Positions 55,800-63,905 of a DNA stretch of 64,000 nt are shown piece after piece. Made by a program: the position numbers and the translations under genes. This DNA comes from Negativicutes bacterium (GTDB taxonomy: Bacteria; Bacillota_C; Negativicutes; Sporomusales_B; JARLHX01). The notes beneath the pieces were generated by a model. It was not told the origin of the DNA and did not search any database. It saw only the letters and a list, made by a program, of their open reading frames with translations. The number at the start of each line of letters is the position of its first letter. Positions within the stretch are counted from its first letter, which is position 1. The stretch spans positions 1-64,000 of the forward strand of contig JARLHX010000018.1 of assembly GCA_031292035.1 (NCBI GenBank), in the 5' to 3' direction.

Positions 55800-56864
55800 A
55801 TGAATATCAGTGTATGCATGATCGTAAAAAATGAGGCGGAAATATTGGGGCGCTGTTTGGAAAGCGTTCGTCCTTGGGTAAGCGAGATCGTTGTTGTTGA
55901 TACTGGTTCGGCGGATGATACGAAGGCAATCGCTCGTCAGTTTGCTGATGGAATTTATAATTTTACCTGGTGTGATGATTTTGCGAAAGCAAGAAACTTT
56001 TCGCTGGAAAAAGCACAGTATGATTGGGTGCTGGTTCTTGATGCCGATGAACTGGTAACCGAGTTTGACCAGGCGAATGTGAGGCTGTTTTCCCAAAATG
56101 ACAAGTCAACTGTCGGTAGAATAAAACTTGTCAATCTCTTTGAGGATCAGTGGGGGGCGACATGGCATACAGAGCGGGTCGGCCGTTTTTTCAACAGGCA
56201 GTTTTTTCATTACAAAGGCATTATTCATGAGCAGATCGTGTCGAATAAAAATTGGCATTATCAGTCTTCTCCACTTGGTATAACAGTGGAACATCTCGGT
56301 TATACCCGGGAAATAATGCGAAAGAAAGACAAGTTGCAGAGGAATATTGCTCTTCTTAAGCAGGCGATTGTCGATGATTCTGGCAATCCGTATTTGTATT
56401 ATCAACTTGGTAAGTCTTATTTTGTTGCTCACAAGCATGAGTTAGCCTGCGTGAATTTTCTTGAGGCGTTGACGTTGCCTTTAAATTTTGCGGACGAATA
56501 TGCGGAAGATCTTGTCGAAAGTTATGGATATGCACTGCTAAATAATGGACAGTATGACGAGGCACTAAAGCTGGGAAAGTATGCACAATATTATCCGAAT
56601 TCGCCGGATTTTTGTTTTTTGCTGGGCCTTGTTTATATGAACATGGCTTTTTTCGACTTGGCGGTGGAAAAATTTCACCAATGTATTAGCCCGCAGGAAG
56701 GAAAAATAAAAGGGATTAACTCTTATCTCGCGACTTATAATATCGCGGTTATTTATGAATGCCTCGGCCATTTCGGCCAGGCAATGGATTATTATAAACG
56801 GTGTGGTGATTATAAGCCAGCAAAACAAAGACTCAGTTTGCTGCAAACGGCAGCGAAGCCGTAG
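55800..56864 (+). CDS. GT2 glycosyltransferase with C-terminal TPR repeats
   Basis: 354-aa protein. N-terminal GT-A domain (ISVCMIVKNEAEILGRCLES, VVVDTGSADDT, VLVLDADELV) followed from about residue 210 by tetratricopeptide-like helices (NPYLYYQLGKSYFVAHKH, NNGQYDEALKLGKYAQYYPNSPDF). This two-part form is common in Firmicute flagellin or surface-protein glycosylation. It probably extends the flagellin glycan or acts on another surface protein. The ATG at 55800 has GGGGAAG about 6 bases upstream. Confidence 0.85.
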   Translation: MNISVCMIVKNEAEILGRCLESVRPWVSEIVVVDTGSADDTKAIARQFADGIYNFTWCDDFAKARNFSLEKAQYDWVLVLDADELVTEFDQANVRLFSQNDKSTVGRIKLVNLFEDQWGATWHTERVGRFFNRQFFHYKGIIHEQIVSNKNWHYQSSPLGITVEHLGYTREIMRKKDKLQRNIALLKQAIVDDSGNPYLYYQLGKSYFVAHKHELACVNFLEALTLPLNFADEYAEDLVESYGYALLNNGQYDEALKLGKYAQYYPNSPDFCFLLGLVYMNMAFFDLAVEKFHQCISPQEGKIKGINSYLATYNIAVIYECLGHFGQAMDYYKRCGDYKPAKQRLSLLQTAAKP

Positions 56865-56960
56865 CGATCATTGGGTTTTTGAAAAGGTATTTTTGAGAAG
56901 TGCTTGATGCGCGAAAGAACGAAAAAAACAGATTATTTTGCAAAAAAAAGCATTATATGC

Positions 56961-56988
56961 TTAAGGATAGAACGAATTGTTTCGATAA
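56961..56988 (+). promoter_or_regulatory. Putative sigma-28 promoter of flaG-fliD-fliS-fliT
   Basis: TTAA (56961-56964), 16-bp spacer, TTCGATAA (56981-56988), 36 bp upstream of flaG. Confidence 0.6.
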
Positions 56989-57024
56989 TATATATGAGAA
57001 ATTTTATTGTTGAGGTGATTTGAC

Positions 57025-57417
57025 ATGGATGTCACAGGGGTAAAAGTTCCGGATATTGCGTTGCCAGGCAGCGGTACTAGCCGGCAATCCGGTGCTGCTC
57101 CGGCCGATGGATCGGCCAAAACACAAGCAACTGACCCATCGATTAAGGCAACGGCGACCGACACGGGCGATGCCAAGGCAGCAGCCGAAATTAGTCCAGA
57201 GAATCTCGGCGATGTTACCGAAGCATTGAACAAATTTCTCCAGTCACTGAACACGGGTATTCAGTTCAAAGTATATGACAAGACGAAGCAATTGATTGTC
57301 CAAGTGGTGGATCAAAAGACCGGGCAGGTGCTGAAGGAATTTCCGCCGCACCAGCTGCTGGATACTCTTGCCGCCATCCGAGAGTACGTCGGAGTGCTAT
57401 TGGACAAAAAAGTATAG
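57025..57417 (+). CDS. flaG: FlaG family protein
   Basis: 130-aa flagellar protein that affects filament length. The C-terminal half is the FlaG domain (LNTGIQFKVYDKTKQLIVQVVD, then FPPHQLLDTLAAIREYVG). The N-terminal half is disordered and T/A-rich. ATG with GAGGTGA 6 bases upstream. First gene of a flaG-fliD-fliS-fliT run, 29 bp before fliD. Confidence 0.92.
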   Translation: MDVTGVKVPDIALPGSGTSRQSGAAPADGSAKTQATDPSIKATATDTGDAKAAAEISPENLGDVTEALNKFLQSLNTGIQFKVYDKTKQLIVQVVDQKTGQVLKEFPPHQLLDTLAAIREYVGVLLDKKV

Positions 57418-57446
57418 TAAATATTGCAAGGCAATGAGGTGATAAT

Positions 57447-59342
57447 ATGGCAGGGACTTATGGGTTGAGCGGCTCAGGCATCAACGTTGATTCGGTTGTT
57501 ACGCAATTGATGGCTGCCGAGCGCGGCACTTACAATAAAATGGATCAGCAAAAACAACTGTTGGCATGGAAAAAAGAAGCGTATAACACGGTTTATACCG
57601 CTGCGACGACTTATCGCACCAGCGTTTTTAACTCCAGCCTGCAATCGACGCTGGCAGCCAAAGCGACGGCGGTAAGCAACAGTGCGGTGGTTTCGGCTAC
57701 CGCCAGCGCTGGAGCCGGCAATATGAGCCACAGCATAACGGTGAATCAACTGGCCAGCGGTATCAACATGACCAGCTCGGGAGCGATTACAACCGGGGCC
57801 GATAAAAACACGCTGGCTGATCAGTTCGGTCTGGGCAGCAGCACTTTCAACATCAAGATCACCAACAACGGTGTAGCGCAGACGATAACCGTCGATCCGA
57901 CAGCATCAATTAACACGTTTGTCTCTCAGCTTAACAGCGCCGGACTCAATCTGAATGCCAACTATGATACGACGCTGGACCGTTTCTTCCTGACAACGAC
58001 AAACACCGGGGCGAGCGCCAGCATCGATTTTACCGGCAGCGATGCCGCGGGCCTCAATTTTCTGCAGAACAATTTAAAGATCAATACCGCAGCCACTACG
58101 AAAAGCAGCGGCGTTCCTGTCACCACCGGCACCGCTTATAGCGCAGGCACTTATGGGGCGGGCGGGGTGGCCTTGACTGCCCAAATGGCTGGTATGGCGA
58201 CAGACACCGGCTTTTCCAGCGGCCCGCCGCCGACGTCCCTGACGCTTCAGATCGGCGACGGAACCAATTCGACCAGTGTAACCTTCAACCCCGCATCGAC
58301 ATCGATGGATGATATGGTGCAGCAGATCAATACTGCCGCCACCAACAACGGGGTTAAGGTGACTGCGCAGTATAATGCCACTACCGATACCTTTTCGCTG
58401 AATGCCGGCTCGGGTGCCAGCGTTGATTTGTCTGGCAACTCCGGCGACGGGCAGCGGTTCTTGCAAAACGACCTGAAGCTGAATACCACAAAATACGCTC
58501 AGACTGGCAGTGACGCTATATTTAGCCTGGATGGCGTGAATAACCTGGCTGAGGCCAGTAACAGCTTCATTATTTCCGGTGTGAGCTACAATGTCGCTTC
58601 GACGGGATCGTCTACTGTCAGTGTGTCGACCGATGTCAATTCCATTGTGTCTGCCGTCCAGGCTCTGGTTACTTCCTATAACACTGAGCTGGCTGCCCTC
58701 AATACCGCCTATAACCAACCGGTTTACAGCGATTACCAGCCTTTGACCAACGCCCAGGAAAGCAGCATGAGCGCCAACGACATCACCCTCTGGAACGCCA
58801 AGGCCCAAAGTGGCATGCTCAACAACGACAGCTACCTGGGTTCGTTGATCAACAACATGCGGGACAATATGTATACCCCGGTGAAAGGCTTGACTACCGC
58901 CTACAACAGCGCCGCAGCGCTGGGCATCACCACAGGGGATTATACTCAGTTGGGACAGCTTACGCTGAATACCGATACCCTGAAGGCGGCACTGGCCGCC
59001 GATCCCAACGCCGCCTACGAGGTTTTCGGCACTACAGGCAGCAGCACTGATTCCAGCACTCAGGGCATTGCCGTGCGGTTGAGAACGACCCTGCAAACCT
59101 CGCTGACCCAGATTTCGCAGGAGGCTGGCACCTCGCCGGATGTTCAGACAGGGGATCAGAGTTTCCTGGCCACGGAGATCAATAGTTTTACCAGCCAGAT
59201 GAGTAATGAGAGCACCCGGCTAGACACAGTGCAGAGCCGGTATTACAACCAGTTTAACGCAATGGAAACAGCTATCCAGCAGTTGAACGCCCAAAGCTCA
59301 TGGCTGTCATCGATGCTGGGCACTAGCAGTTCTTCTGGGTGA
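57447..59342 (+). CDS. fliD: FliD filament cap protein
   Basis: 631-aa capping protein that folds flagellin subunits into the growing tip. The N-terminal region (GLSGSGINVDSVVTQLMAAERG, KEAYNTVYTAATTYRTSVFN) and C-terminal region (RLDTVQSRYYNQFNAMETAIQQLNAQSSWLSSMLG) are typical. The middle, T/S/N-rich domain, is longer than in B. subtilis FliD (498 aa). Secreted without a signal peptide by the flagellar export system. Confidence 0.95.
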   Translation: MAGTYGLSGSGINVDSVVTQLMAAERGTYNKMDQQKQLLAWKKEAYNTVYTAATTYRTSVFNSSLQSTLAAKATAVSNSAVVSATASAGAGNMSHSITVNQLASGINMTSSGAITTGADKNTLADQFGLGSSTFNIKITNNGVAQTITVDPTASINTFVSQLNSAGLNLNANYDTTLDRFFLTTTNTGASASIDFTGSDAAGLNFLQNNLKINTAATTKSSGVPVTTGTAYSAGTYGAGGVALTAQMAGMATDTGFSSGPPPTSLTLQIGDGTNSTSVTFNPASTSMDDMVQQINTAATNNGVKVTAQYNATTDTFSLNAGSGASVDLSGNSGDGQRFLQNDLKLNTTKYAQTGSDAIFSLDGVNNLAEASNSFIISGVSYNVASTGSSTVSVSTDVNSIVSAVQALVTSYNTELAALNTAYNQPVYSDYQPLTNAQESSMSANDITLWNAKAQSGMLNNDSYLGSLINNMRDNMYTPVKGLTTAYNSAAALGITTGDYTQLGQLTLNTDTLKAALAADPNAAYEVFGTTGSSTDSSTQGIAVRLRTTLQTSLTQISQEAGTSPDVQTGDQSFLATEINSFTSQMSNESTRLDTVQSRYYNQFNAMETAIQQLNAQSSWLSSMLGTSSSSG

Positions 59343-59387
59343 TAAGTTTTTTCGGAATTCTAACCAATTATCGTAGGAGGGTTGATT

Positions 59388-59780
59388 ATGAACGCGGCCA
59401 ACACGGCTTCGATGTACAAGAATCAGCAGATTATGACAGCAGCGCCGGAAGACCTGACCCTGATGCTGTATAACGGGGCGATCCGCTTTCTTTCTGAGAG
59501 CATCCAGGAACTGACGAAAGGCAACCTGGAAAAGTCCCACCGTGCCAACATTCGCGCTCAGGATATTGTCAGGGAATTCATGGCTACCCTAGATATGCAG
59601 TACGAGATTGCTCACAATTTATTCGTGTTGTACGATTACATCCTCTATCGGTTGATGCAGGCCAATGTGAAAAAGGATGCCAGCCAGCTGCAGGAGGCAA
59701 AGGGTCTGGTAACCGAGCTCCGGGACGCCTGGGTCGGCGCGATGAAGCAGACCCGTCTCGCAAAGGCGGTCGGTAAGTGA
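59388..59780 (+). CDS. fliS: FliS flagellin export chaperone
   Basis: 130-aa helical chaperone that binds flagellin C-termini. Typical start YKNQQIMTAAPEDLTLMLYNGAIRFL. The ATG at 59388 has GGAGGG 6 bases upstream. It shares the base of its stop with the start of the following fliT-like gene (TGATG). Confidence 0.94.
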   Translation: MNAANTASMYKNQQIMTAAPEDLTLMLYNGAIRFLSESIQELTKGNLEKSHRANIRAQDIVREFMATLDMQYEIAHNLFVLYDYILYRLMQANVKKDASQLQEAKGLVTELRDAWVGAMKQTRLAKAVGK

Positions 59781-60115
59781 TGACAAGACCGGCAAGAGCG
59801 CTGTGGAACGATTATCTATTTCTTACCCGGGAGATGGAAAAATTCCTGACGCTCAAGAACCTGGACATGTTTTATGAACTAATGCGCCAGCGCGACCAGG
59901 TTCAGACCATGATAGACGAGAAGGACGACGCCGGATTTTTGGCTTCTGACGAGGCCAAGCCGATGTTTGCCCAGATCCACACCAAGAACGAATCGATGGC
60001 CAAACAGCTGCGGCTGTTGCTCAATAACGGTAAAAAACACCAGGTGATTAGTCAGGCTTATAACTATACAAAGGCCCGCCCGTTAGTCGGGGGGCGCCTA
60101 AACCAACGCGGATAG
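59780..60115 (+). CDS. FliT-like flagellar chaperone
   Basis: 111-aa helical protein after fliS, in the position of FliT. Its first 60 residues form amphipathic helices (YLFLTREMEKFLTLKNLDMFYELMRQRDQV is this region), as in FliT-type proteins, which hold FliD before export. Sequence similarity within this family is weak, so the call leans on gene order. The ATG overlaps the fliS stop. Confidence 0.75.
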   Translation: MTRPARALWNDYLFLTREMEKFLTLKNLDMFYELMRQRDQVQTMIDEKDDAGFLASDEAKPMFAQIHTKNESMAKQLRLLLNNGKKHQVISQAYNYTKARPLVGGRLNQRG

Positions 60116-60123
60116 GTAAAGCC

Positions 60124-60150
60124 AAATCGGGTAATGGATTACCCGATTTT
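60124..60150 (+). terminator. Intrinsic terminator of the fliD operon
   Basis: 12-bp perfect stem (60124-60135 with 60138-60149, AAATCGGGTAAT arm) with T-rich end. Confidence 0.88.
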
Positions 60151-60202
60151 CCCTATCAGCAGGGTATTCTTACATCATCCTGAGATCAAGGAGGAGATCA
60201 AG

Positions 60203-61285
60203 ATGAAAATTACCAGTTCCAGTGTGGCAATGTCTAGTCAACATGTTTTGACTGAGTTGAGTGAACAGACGTCTTCCCCGCGAGCTTGGAACAATGGTCA
60301 GAGCGCCAATCATACGGCGAGCGGACCCAGGGCCCAGGTGCTCTATGCCCTGCAAAAGGATGCTGTCAATATTTCGGATAGGGCGAAACAATTGTGGCAG
60401 GCCAAGGTTCGGGCATTGCACGAAGTCTCAGGCAACAATATAGTGCCAAATGGATTAAACTCGGTCGAAGAGCTGAAAATCAAGCTAATCTCGGATTTTA
60501 TCTATATCTTGACCGGAAAAAGAGTCAAGATTGTTTCGATCGATCCCCAGCAACTACAAGCGAATACTTCAGACGAAGCTGTCGCCGGTAGCGCCAGCAG
60601 CCAGGCTGCCCCAAGTTACGGTTGGGGGGTGGCGTTCCACTTTCATCAGACGCAGAGCGAGCAGGAGCAGACCGATTTTGGGGCCAGCGGGGTCGTGAAG
60701 ACCGCCGACGGACAGGAAATCAATTTCTCTTTGAATATGACTATGAGCCGCCAGTTCGAGTCAGAGCAGGATGTCAGCGTCAAAGCTGGCGACGCGGCGA
60801 TCGATCCGCTGACGATTAACTTCGACCAGCCGGCAGCTACCCTTACCGATAAGAAATATAGCTTTGACCTGAACGCAGATGGCAGTCAGGAACAGATTTC
60901 CTTTGTTGGCTCCGGCAGCGGGTTTCTGGCGCTGGACCGCAATGGCGACGGCAAGATCAACGATGGCACGGAGCTTTATGGCCCGGCGAGCGGCAACGGT
61001 TTTGCCGAATTGGCCAAAAATGATTCTGACGGCAACGGTTGGATCGACGAGAATGATCCGATTTTCGCGAAGCTCAAAATCTGGACCAAGGATGCCGCCG
61101 GAAATGATCAGCTGTCCTCCCTGGAACAGAAGGGTGTCGGCGCCATTTATCTCGGGAATGTGAATACTTCTTTTTCCATCAAGTCTGACACCAATGAATT
61201 GCAGGGACAGGTTCGTCAAAGCGGCGTTTTTCTCCGCGAAGACGGCTCGGCAGGAACGGTGCAACAGGTGGATTTGGCAGTTTGA
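60203..61285 (+). CDS. Protein with EF-hand-type calcium-binding repeats
   Basis: 360-aa protein. The first 100 residues are polar; the second half carries three D-x-D/N-x-D/G-loops: DLNADGSQE, DRNGDGKINDGTELYG and DSDGNGWIDENDP, typical of extracellular calcium-binding proteins. No signal peptide is visible, so if secreted it would need another route, for instance the flagellar exporter next door. The ATG at 60203 has AAGGAGGAG upstream. It has its own terminator. Exact function unknown. Confidence 0.8.
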   Translation: MKITSSSVAMSSQHVLTELSEQTSSPRAWNNGQSANHTASGPRAQVLYALQKDAVNISDRAKQLWQAKVRALHEVSGNNIVPNGLNSVEELKIKLISDFIYILTGKRVKIVSIDPQQLQANTSDEAVAGSASSQAAPSYGWGVAFHFHQTQSEQEQTDFGASGVVKTADGQEINFSLNMTMSRQFESEQDVSVKAGDAAIDPLTINFDQPAATLTDKKYSFDLNADGSQEQISFVGSGSGFLALDRNGDGKINDGTELYGPASGNGFAELAKNDSDGNGWIDENDPIFAKLKIWTKDAAGNDQLSSLEQKGVGAIYLGNVNTSFSIKSDTNELQGQVRQSGVFLREDGSAGTVQQVDLAV

Positions 61286-61290
61286 TTGAC

Positions 61291-61319
61291 AAACGGGTAG
61301 GTCAGCCTACCCGTTTTTT
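61291..61319 (+). terminator. Intrinsic terminator
   Basis: 11-bp perfect stem AAACGGGTAGG (61291-61301) with CCTACCCGTTT (61306-61316), then TTTG. Confidence 0.92.
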
Positions 61320-61428
61320 GTTGCTGTTCGGTCCGATTTGCATTTCTTTCTCCCGGGTAGTGGGAGACGTCGAAGAACAATATATACGGGAGTTTACTAG
61401 ACTGGCAAATTAGGTAAGTTTTTTTTAC

Positions 61429-61457
61429 TTGCTTTTTTCGGTTATGAAACTTATAAT
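61429..61457 (+). promoter_or_regulatory. Sigma-A-type promoter of the structured RNA
   Basis: TTGCTT (61429-61434), 17-bp spacer, perfect TATAAT (61452-61457). Transcription would begin near 61464, right before the closing helix of the RNA. Confidence 0.65.
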
Positions 61458-61468
61458 TTTGGGTAAAG

Positions 61469-61696
61469 AACCTTTTGCTTAGGTCTGTGGTTGAAAATCG
61501 ATGCCAGTCGCAGGCGAAACGATCCACATAAGGAGTCTAAAATGGGCTCCGAGCATGGTGCGGCTTAGGTGTAAGCCCTGCCGGCCCGGTGATTTTCCGG
61601 GGCGAGAGAGGTAGTAGTGAGGGGATTGAATTCCTAGTAGCGAACCTTCCAGCAGGCGAGTGTGGGGGCAAAGACCAGGTCGGCTAAGCAATGGTT
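61469..61696 (+). ncRNA. Candidate structured RNA, about 228 nt, closed by a 12-bp helix
   Basis: The ends pair: AACC (61469-61472) with GGTT (61693-61696) and TTGCTTAG (61475-61482) with CTAAGCAA (61684-61691). Inside are further hairpins: GGAG-type stem 61532-61537/61545-61550, GGCTTA/TAAGCC (61562-61567/61572-61577), CCCGG/CCGGG (61585-61589/61597-61601) and a G-U-rich stem at 61620-61635. There is no reading frame, a promoter sits 5 bases ahead, and a zinc-ribbon gene follows. Its size, structure and closeness to hpf (raiA) recall the raiA-motif RNA, but I cannot check that; a riboswitch-like leader is the alternative. Confidence 0.6.
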
Positions 61697-61736
61697 TTTG
61701 GTTGGGAAAAACAAAAAAGGTGAGGGGATTTCTTTA

Positions 61737-62030
61737 ATGGCTTTCGAGGACAAAACGTTAAAGTGCAAAGATTGTGGGGGAGAGTTCGTTTTTACGGCTG
61801 GCGAGCAGGAGTTTTACGCTGAAAAAGGTTTTGAAAACGAACCGGCACGTTGCCGCGATTGCCGCGATGCCAGAAGGCGCAGTCGTGATGGCGGCGAAGG
61901 CCGTGGCGCGCAGCGGGAGATGCATGAAACTGTTTGTGCACAGTGTGGCGTGACTACCCAGGTGCCCTTTAAACCGCGCAATGATCGTCCTATTTATTGC
62001 CGCGATTGTTTTGCAGCCCAAAAAGCATAA
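61737..62030 (+). CDS. Zinc-ribbon protein
   Basis: 97-aa protein with two cysteine-rich units: CKDCGGEF with CRDC, and CAQCGVTTQVPF with YCRDC, joined by a basic arginine-rich linker. Such double ribbons (probable zinc-binding domain family) occur widely in anaerobic Firmicutes; they probably bind nucleic acid. The ATG at 61737 has GGTGAGGGG about 10 bases upstream. It lies 40 nt after a structured RNA and may be on the same transcript. Confidence 0.82.
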   Translation: MAFEDKTLKCKDCGGEFVFTAGEQEFYAEKGFENEPARCRDCRDARRRSRDGGEGRGAQREMHETVCAQCGVTTQVPFKPRNDRPIYCRDCFAAQKA

Positions 62031-62053
62031 GTTAATCATCCTTAATGCCAACC

Positions 62054-62086
62054 AAAGCCCGGATATTGCTTCCGGGCTTTTTTATT
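62054..62086 (+). terminator. Intrinsic terminator of the zinc-ribbon gene
   Basis: 10-bp stem AAAGCCCGGA (62054-62063) with TCCGGGCTTT (62071-62080), then TTTTATT. Confidence 0.92.
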
Positions 62087-62145
62087 CCCCCCATTATTGC
62101 CTGCTTTTCCCCAAGTTACCCCCAGGGGAAATCGCACAATGGCAG

Positions 62146-62204
62146 TTATCAACATATTTATCCACAATATCCACAGTTTTATTGCAATTACGGTCTGTGG
62201 ATAG
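62146..62204. promoter_or_regulatory. Cluster of four DnaA boxes
   Basis: TTATCAACA (62146-62154), perfect TTATCCACA (62158-62166) and ATATCCACA (62167-62175) on the + strand, and CTATCCACA on the minus strand (62204-62196). Three differ from the consensus by at most one base. They lie 70-130 bp upstream of the csp promoter. Confidence 0.65.
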
Positions 62205-62276
62205 ATTGATTTAAGTTGTTTTGCGAGGGTCGCGAAGAGGTGAAAAAAGCCGGTCAATGCCAATGAAATCGCAGCA

Positions 62277-62305
62277 TTGACACCAATATCCAGTTATGTT
62301 ATAGT
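62277..62305 (+). promoter_or_regulatory. Sigma-A promoter of the cold-shock gene
   Basis: Perfect TTGACA (62277-62282), 17-bp spacer, TATAGT (62300-62305), giving a leader of about 48 nt. Confidence 0.85.
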
Positions 62306-62360
62306 AATGCTTGTGGTCACAACCGTGACTTGCAGTACACTTTTAGGAGGAATTTTGTAA

Positions 62361-62558
62361 ATGATCGGCAAAGTAAAATGGTTTAGTGCAGAAAAAGGCT
62401 ACGGCTTTCTCGAAAGGGAAGACGGCGGCGATGTTTTCGTTCATTTTTCTGCTATCTTGGACGAAGGATTTAAAACATTGACCGAAGGCCAGCAGGTGGA
62501 ATTCGAGATTGTCGAAGGAGCTCGCGGACCGCAAGCTGCTAATGTCACTAAAGCCTAA
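62361..62558 (+). CDS. csp: Cold-shock-domain protein
   Basis: 65-aa single OB-fold RNA-binding protein of the CspA family. RNP1 KGYGFLE and RNP2 VFVHFSAI are intact; KWFSAEKG is at the start. It acts as an RNA chaperone. RBS AGGAGGA. Own promoter and terminator make it monocistronic. Confidence 0.95.
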   Translation: MIGKVKWFSAEKGYGFLEREDGGDVFVHFSAILDEGFKTLTEGQQVEFEIVEGARGPQAANVTKA

Positions 62559-62570
62559 TAAGCTCTTAAC

Positions 62571-62595
62571 ACCCGGCTGGTTCAGCCGGGTTTTA
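62571..62595 (+). terminator. Intrinsic terminator of csp
   Basis: 9-bp stem ACCCGGCTG (62571-62579) with CAGCCGGGT (62583-62591), then TTT. Confidence 0.9.
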
Positions 62596-62722
62596 AATTG
62601 GGCAAATGGTTGTCGAAATCTGGAAATTGACGGAATATTTTGATTAGCTCCGATTTCTGACAGGAATTTTTTGCTTTCTCGGGAATAATACTAATTAGGA
62701 TTCTGGAAAGGAGATGGGGTCA

Positions 62723-63250
62723 GTGGCAATTACTGTACGAGGAAAAAATATCGACATTACACCAGCATTAAAAGACTATGTAGAAAAGCGCGTTGGTAAA
62801 ATTACCAAGTATTTTGAAATGCCTGGAGAAATCAGCGTAATCCTCACTGTCGCCAAAGGCCGTCATATTGTCGAGGTTACCGTGCCGGTGAACGGCATGC
62901 TGCTCAGGGGCGAAGAATCCACCACCGACATGTATACCTCAATCGACCTTGTCATCGAAAAGCTTGAAAAGCAAATTGAAAAATATAAAACTAAAATTGC
63001 CCGTAAGCTCAGAGGCGGCGCCTTTAAGGGAGATTTGGCCGCCGTTCCGCGCGATGGGGAGGACGACGATTTCTTGGTTGTAAAAACCAAGCGTTTCGCT
63101 ATCAAACCCATGACAACCGAGGAAGCGATCATGCAGATGAATCTGATCAACCATGATTTCTTTGTCTTCACTAACGCCGAAACAGAAGATGTCAATGTTC
63201 TCTATCGGCGGCGGGACGGCCATTACGGCCTGATCGAGCCCGAAGTATAA
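62723..63250 (+). CDS. hpf: Long-form ribosome hibernation promoting factor
   Basis: 175-aa ribosome-binding protein that makes 100S dimers in stationary phase. The N-terminal S30AE domain starts ITVRGKNIDITPALKDYVEKRVGKI, a charged linker follows, and the C-terminal dimerisation domain carries VVKTKRFAIKPMTTEEAIMQM and the VLYRRRDGHYGLIEP end. The GTG at 62723 is 9 bases after AAAGGAG; the ATG at 62714 overlaps that site and is unlikely. Confidence 0.95.
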   Translation: MAITVRGKNIDITPALKDYVEKRVGKITKYFEMPGEISVILTVAKGRHIVEVTVPVNGMLLRGEESTTDMYTSIDLVIEKLEKQIEKYKTKIARKLRGGAFKGDLAAVPRDGEDDDFLVVKTKRFAIKPMTTEEAIMQMNLINHDFFVFTNAETEDVNVLYRRRDGHYGLIEPEV

Positions 63251-63263
63251 CGCGAAATGCCGG

Positions 63264-63300
63264 ACGGCCCGGGGAGAATTTCTCCCCGGGCCGTTTCTTT
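63264..63300 (+). terminator. Strong intrinsic terminator of hpf
   Basis: 14-15-bp GC-rich stem (63264-63278 with 63281-63294, ACGGCCCGGGG arm) followed by TTCTTTT. It may also stop the minus-strand gene at 63445. Confidence 0.93.
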
Positions 63301-63444
63301 TACGACAGAAGGTCTTTTGTTTTATTATCCACCCAAGCGGCTGGAATCAGGGTGTGTTTTTGCGGGAAGCGAGATCGGAGCAAGAATCTTCTCCACGCTG
63401 CATATTCTTTAGATGGTATGTAAGCCGCGTTAGAGGGAATTGGG

Positions 63445-63657
63445 TCATTTCCCGGCCAGATGCGCCCGCCGGCTGAGAAGGATTTCGGCCAGACTGGCCC
63501 GATCCAATTTGACCGCCTGGGCGGTAAACTCCTCACGGGTGAAAAGGCCTTTATTAATCAATAGTTCGATCAATGCCGCTATCGCCAAAGTATTTTTGTA
63601 GTCAACGTCTTTAAGATCGCCGATCTGGGCGGCAAGTTCCAGTAGATTCCGGTGCAT
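63445..63657 (-). CDS. Small helical protein of unknown function
   Basis: 70-aa minus-strand protein (starts MHRNLLELAAQIGDL). It has no cysteines, signal or membrane segment. ATG with AGGAGG 6 bases upstream, so it is likely real. The sequence includes a leucine-rich amphipathic segment (TLAIAALIELLINKG). It is divergent from secA. I do not recognise the family. Confidence 0.7.
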   Translation of the reverse strand: MHRNLLELAAQIGDLKDVDYKNTLAIAALIELLINKGLFTREEFTAQAVKLDRASLAEILLSRRAHLAGK

Positions 63658-63844
63658 GTTGGTCCTCCTGCTGCGAATTTTCTTAGTAGAGTTATTTCCT
63701 ATTGATGGAAAGTTTATACCTAGTGACTGGTGGATGGACGGTGCGAAGCCGACTTCGCCTAAAAGCAGGGATGATTGCCTGGCATAAAGGCTGCGCAGCT
63801 TGTGAACCCTAGAGGGAGAAGGCGGCGAGAATGCAGCGGAGTTT

Positions 63845-63873
63845 TTGACTTATATCCGGGATTCTGGTAAAAT
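63845..63873 (+). promoter_or_regulatory. Sigma-A promoter of secA
   Basis: TTGACT (63845-63850), 17-bp spacer, TAAAAT (63868-63873), 32 bp before the secA start. Confidence 0.75.
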
Positions 63874-63905
63874 TTTAAGATAGGTACAAAGGGAGTTGAT
63901 AAAGG

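Noticed and set aside
62146..62204. Chromosomal origin (oriC)
   Set aside because: DnaA boxes are present but there is no AT-rich unwinding region or dnaA/dnaN/gidA neighbours; only a small cluster is supported.
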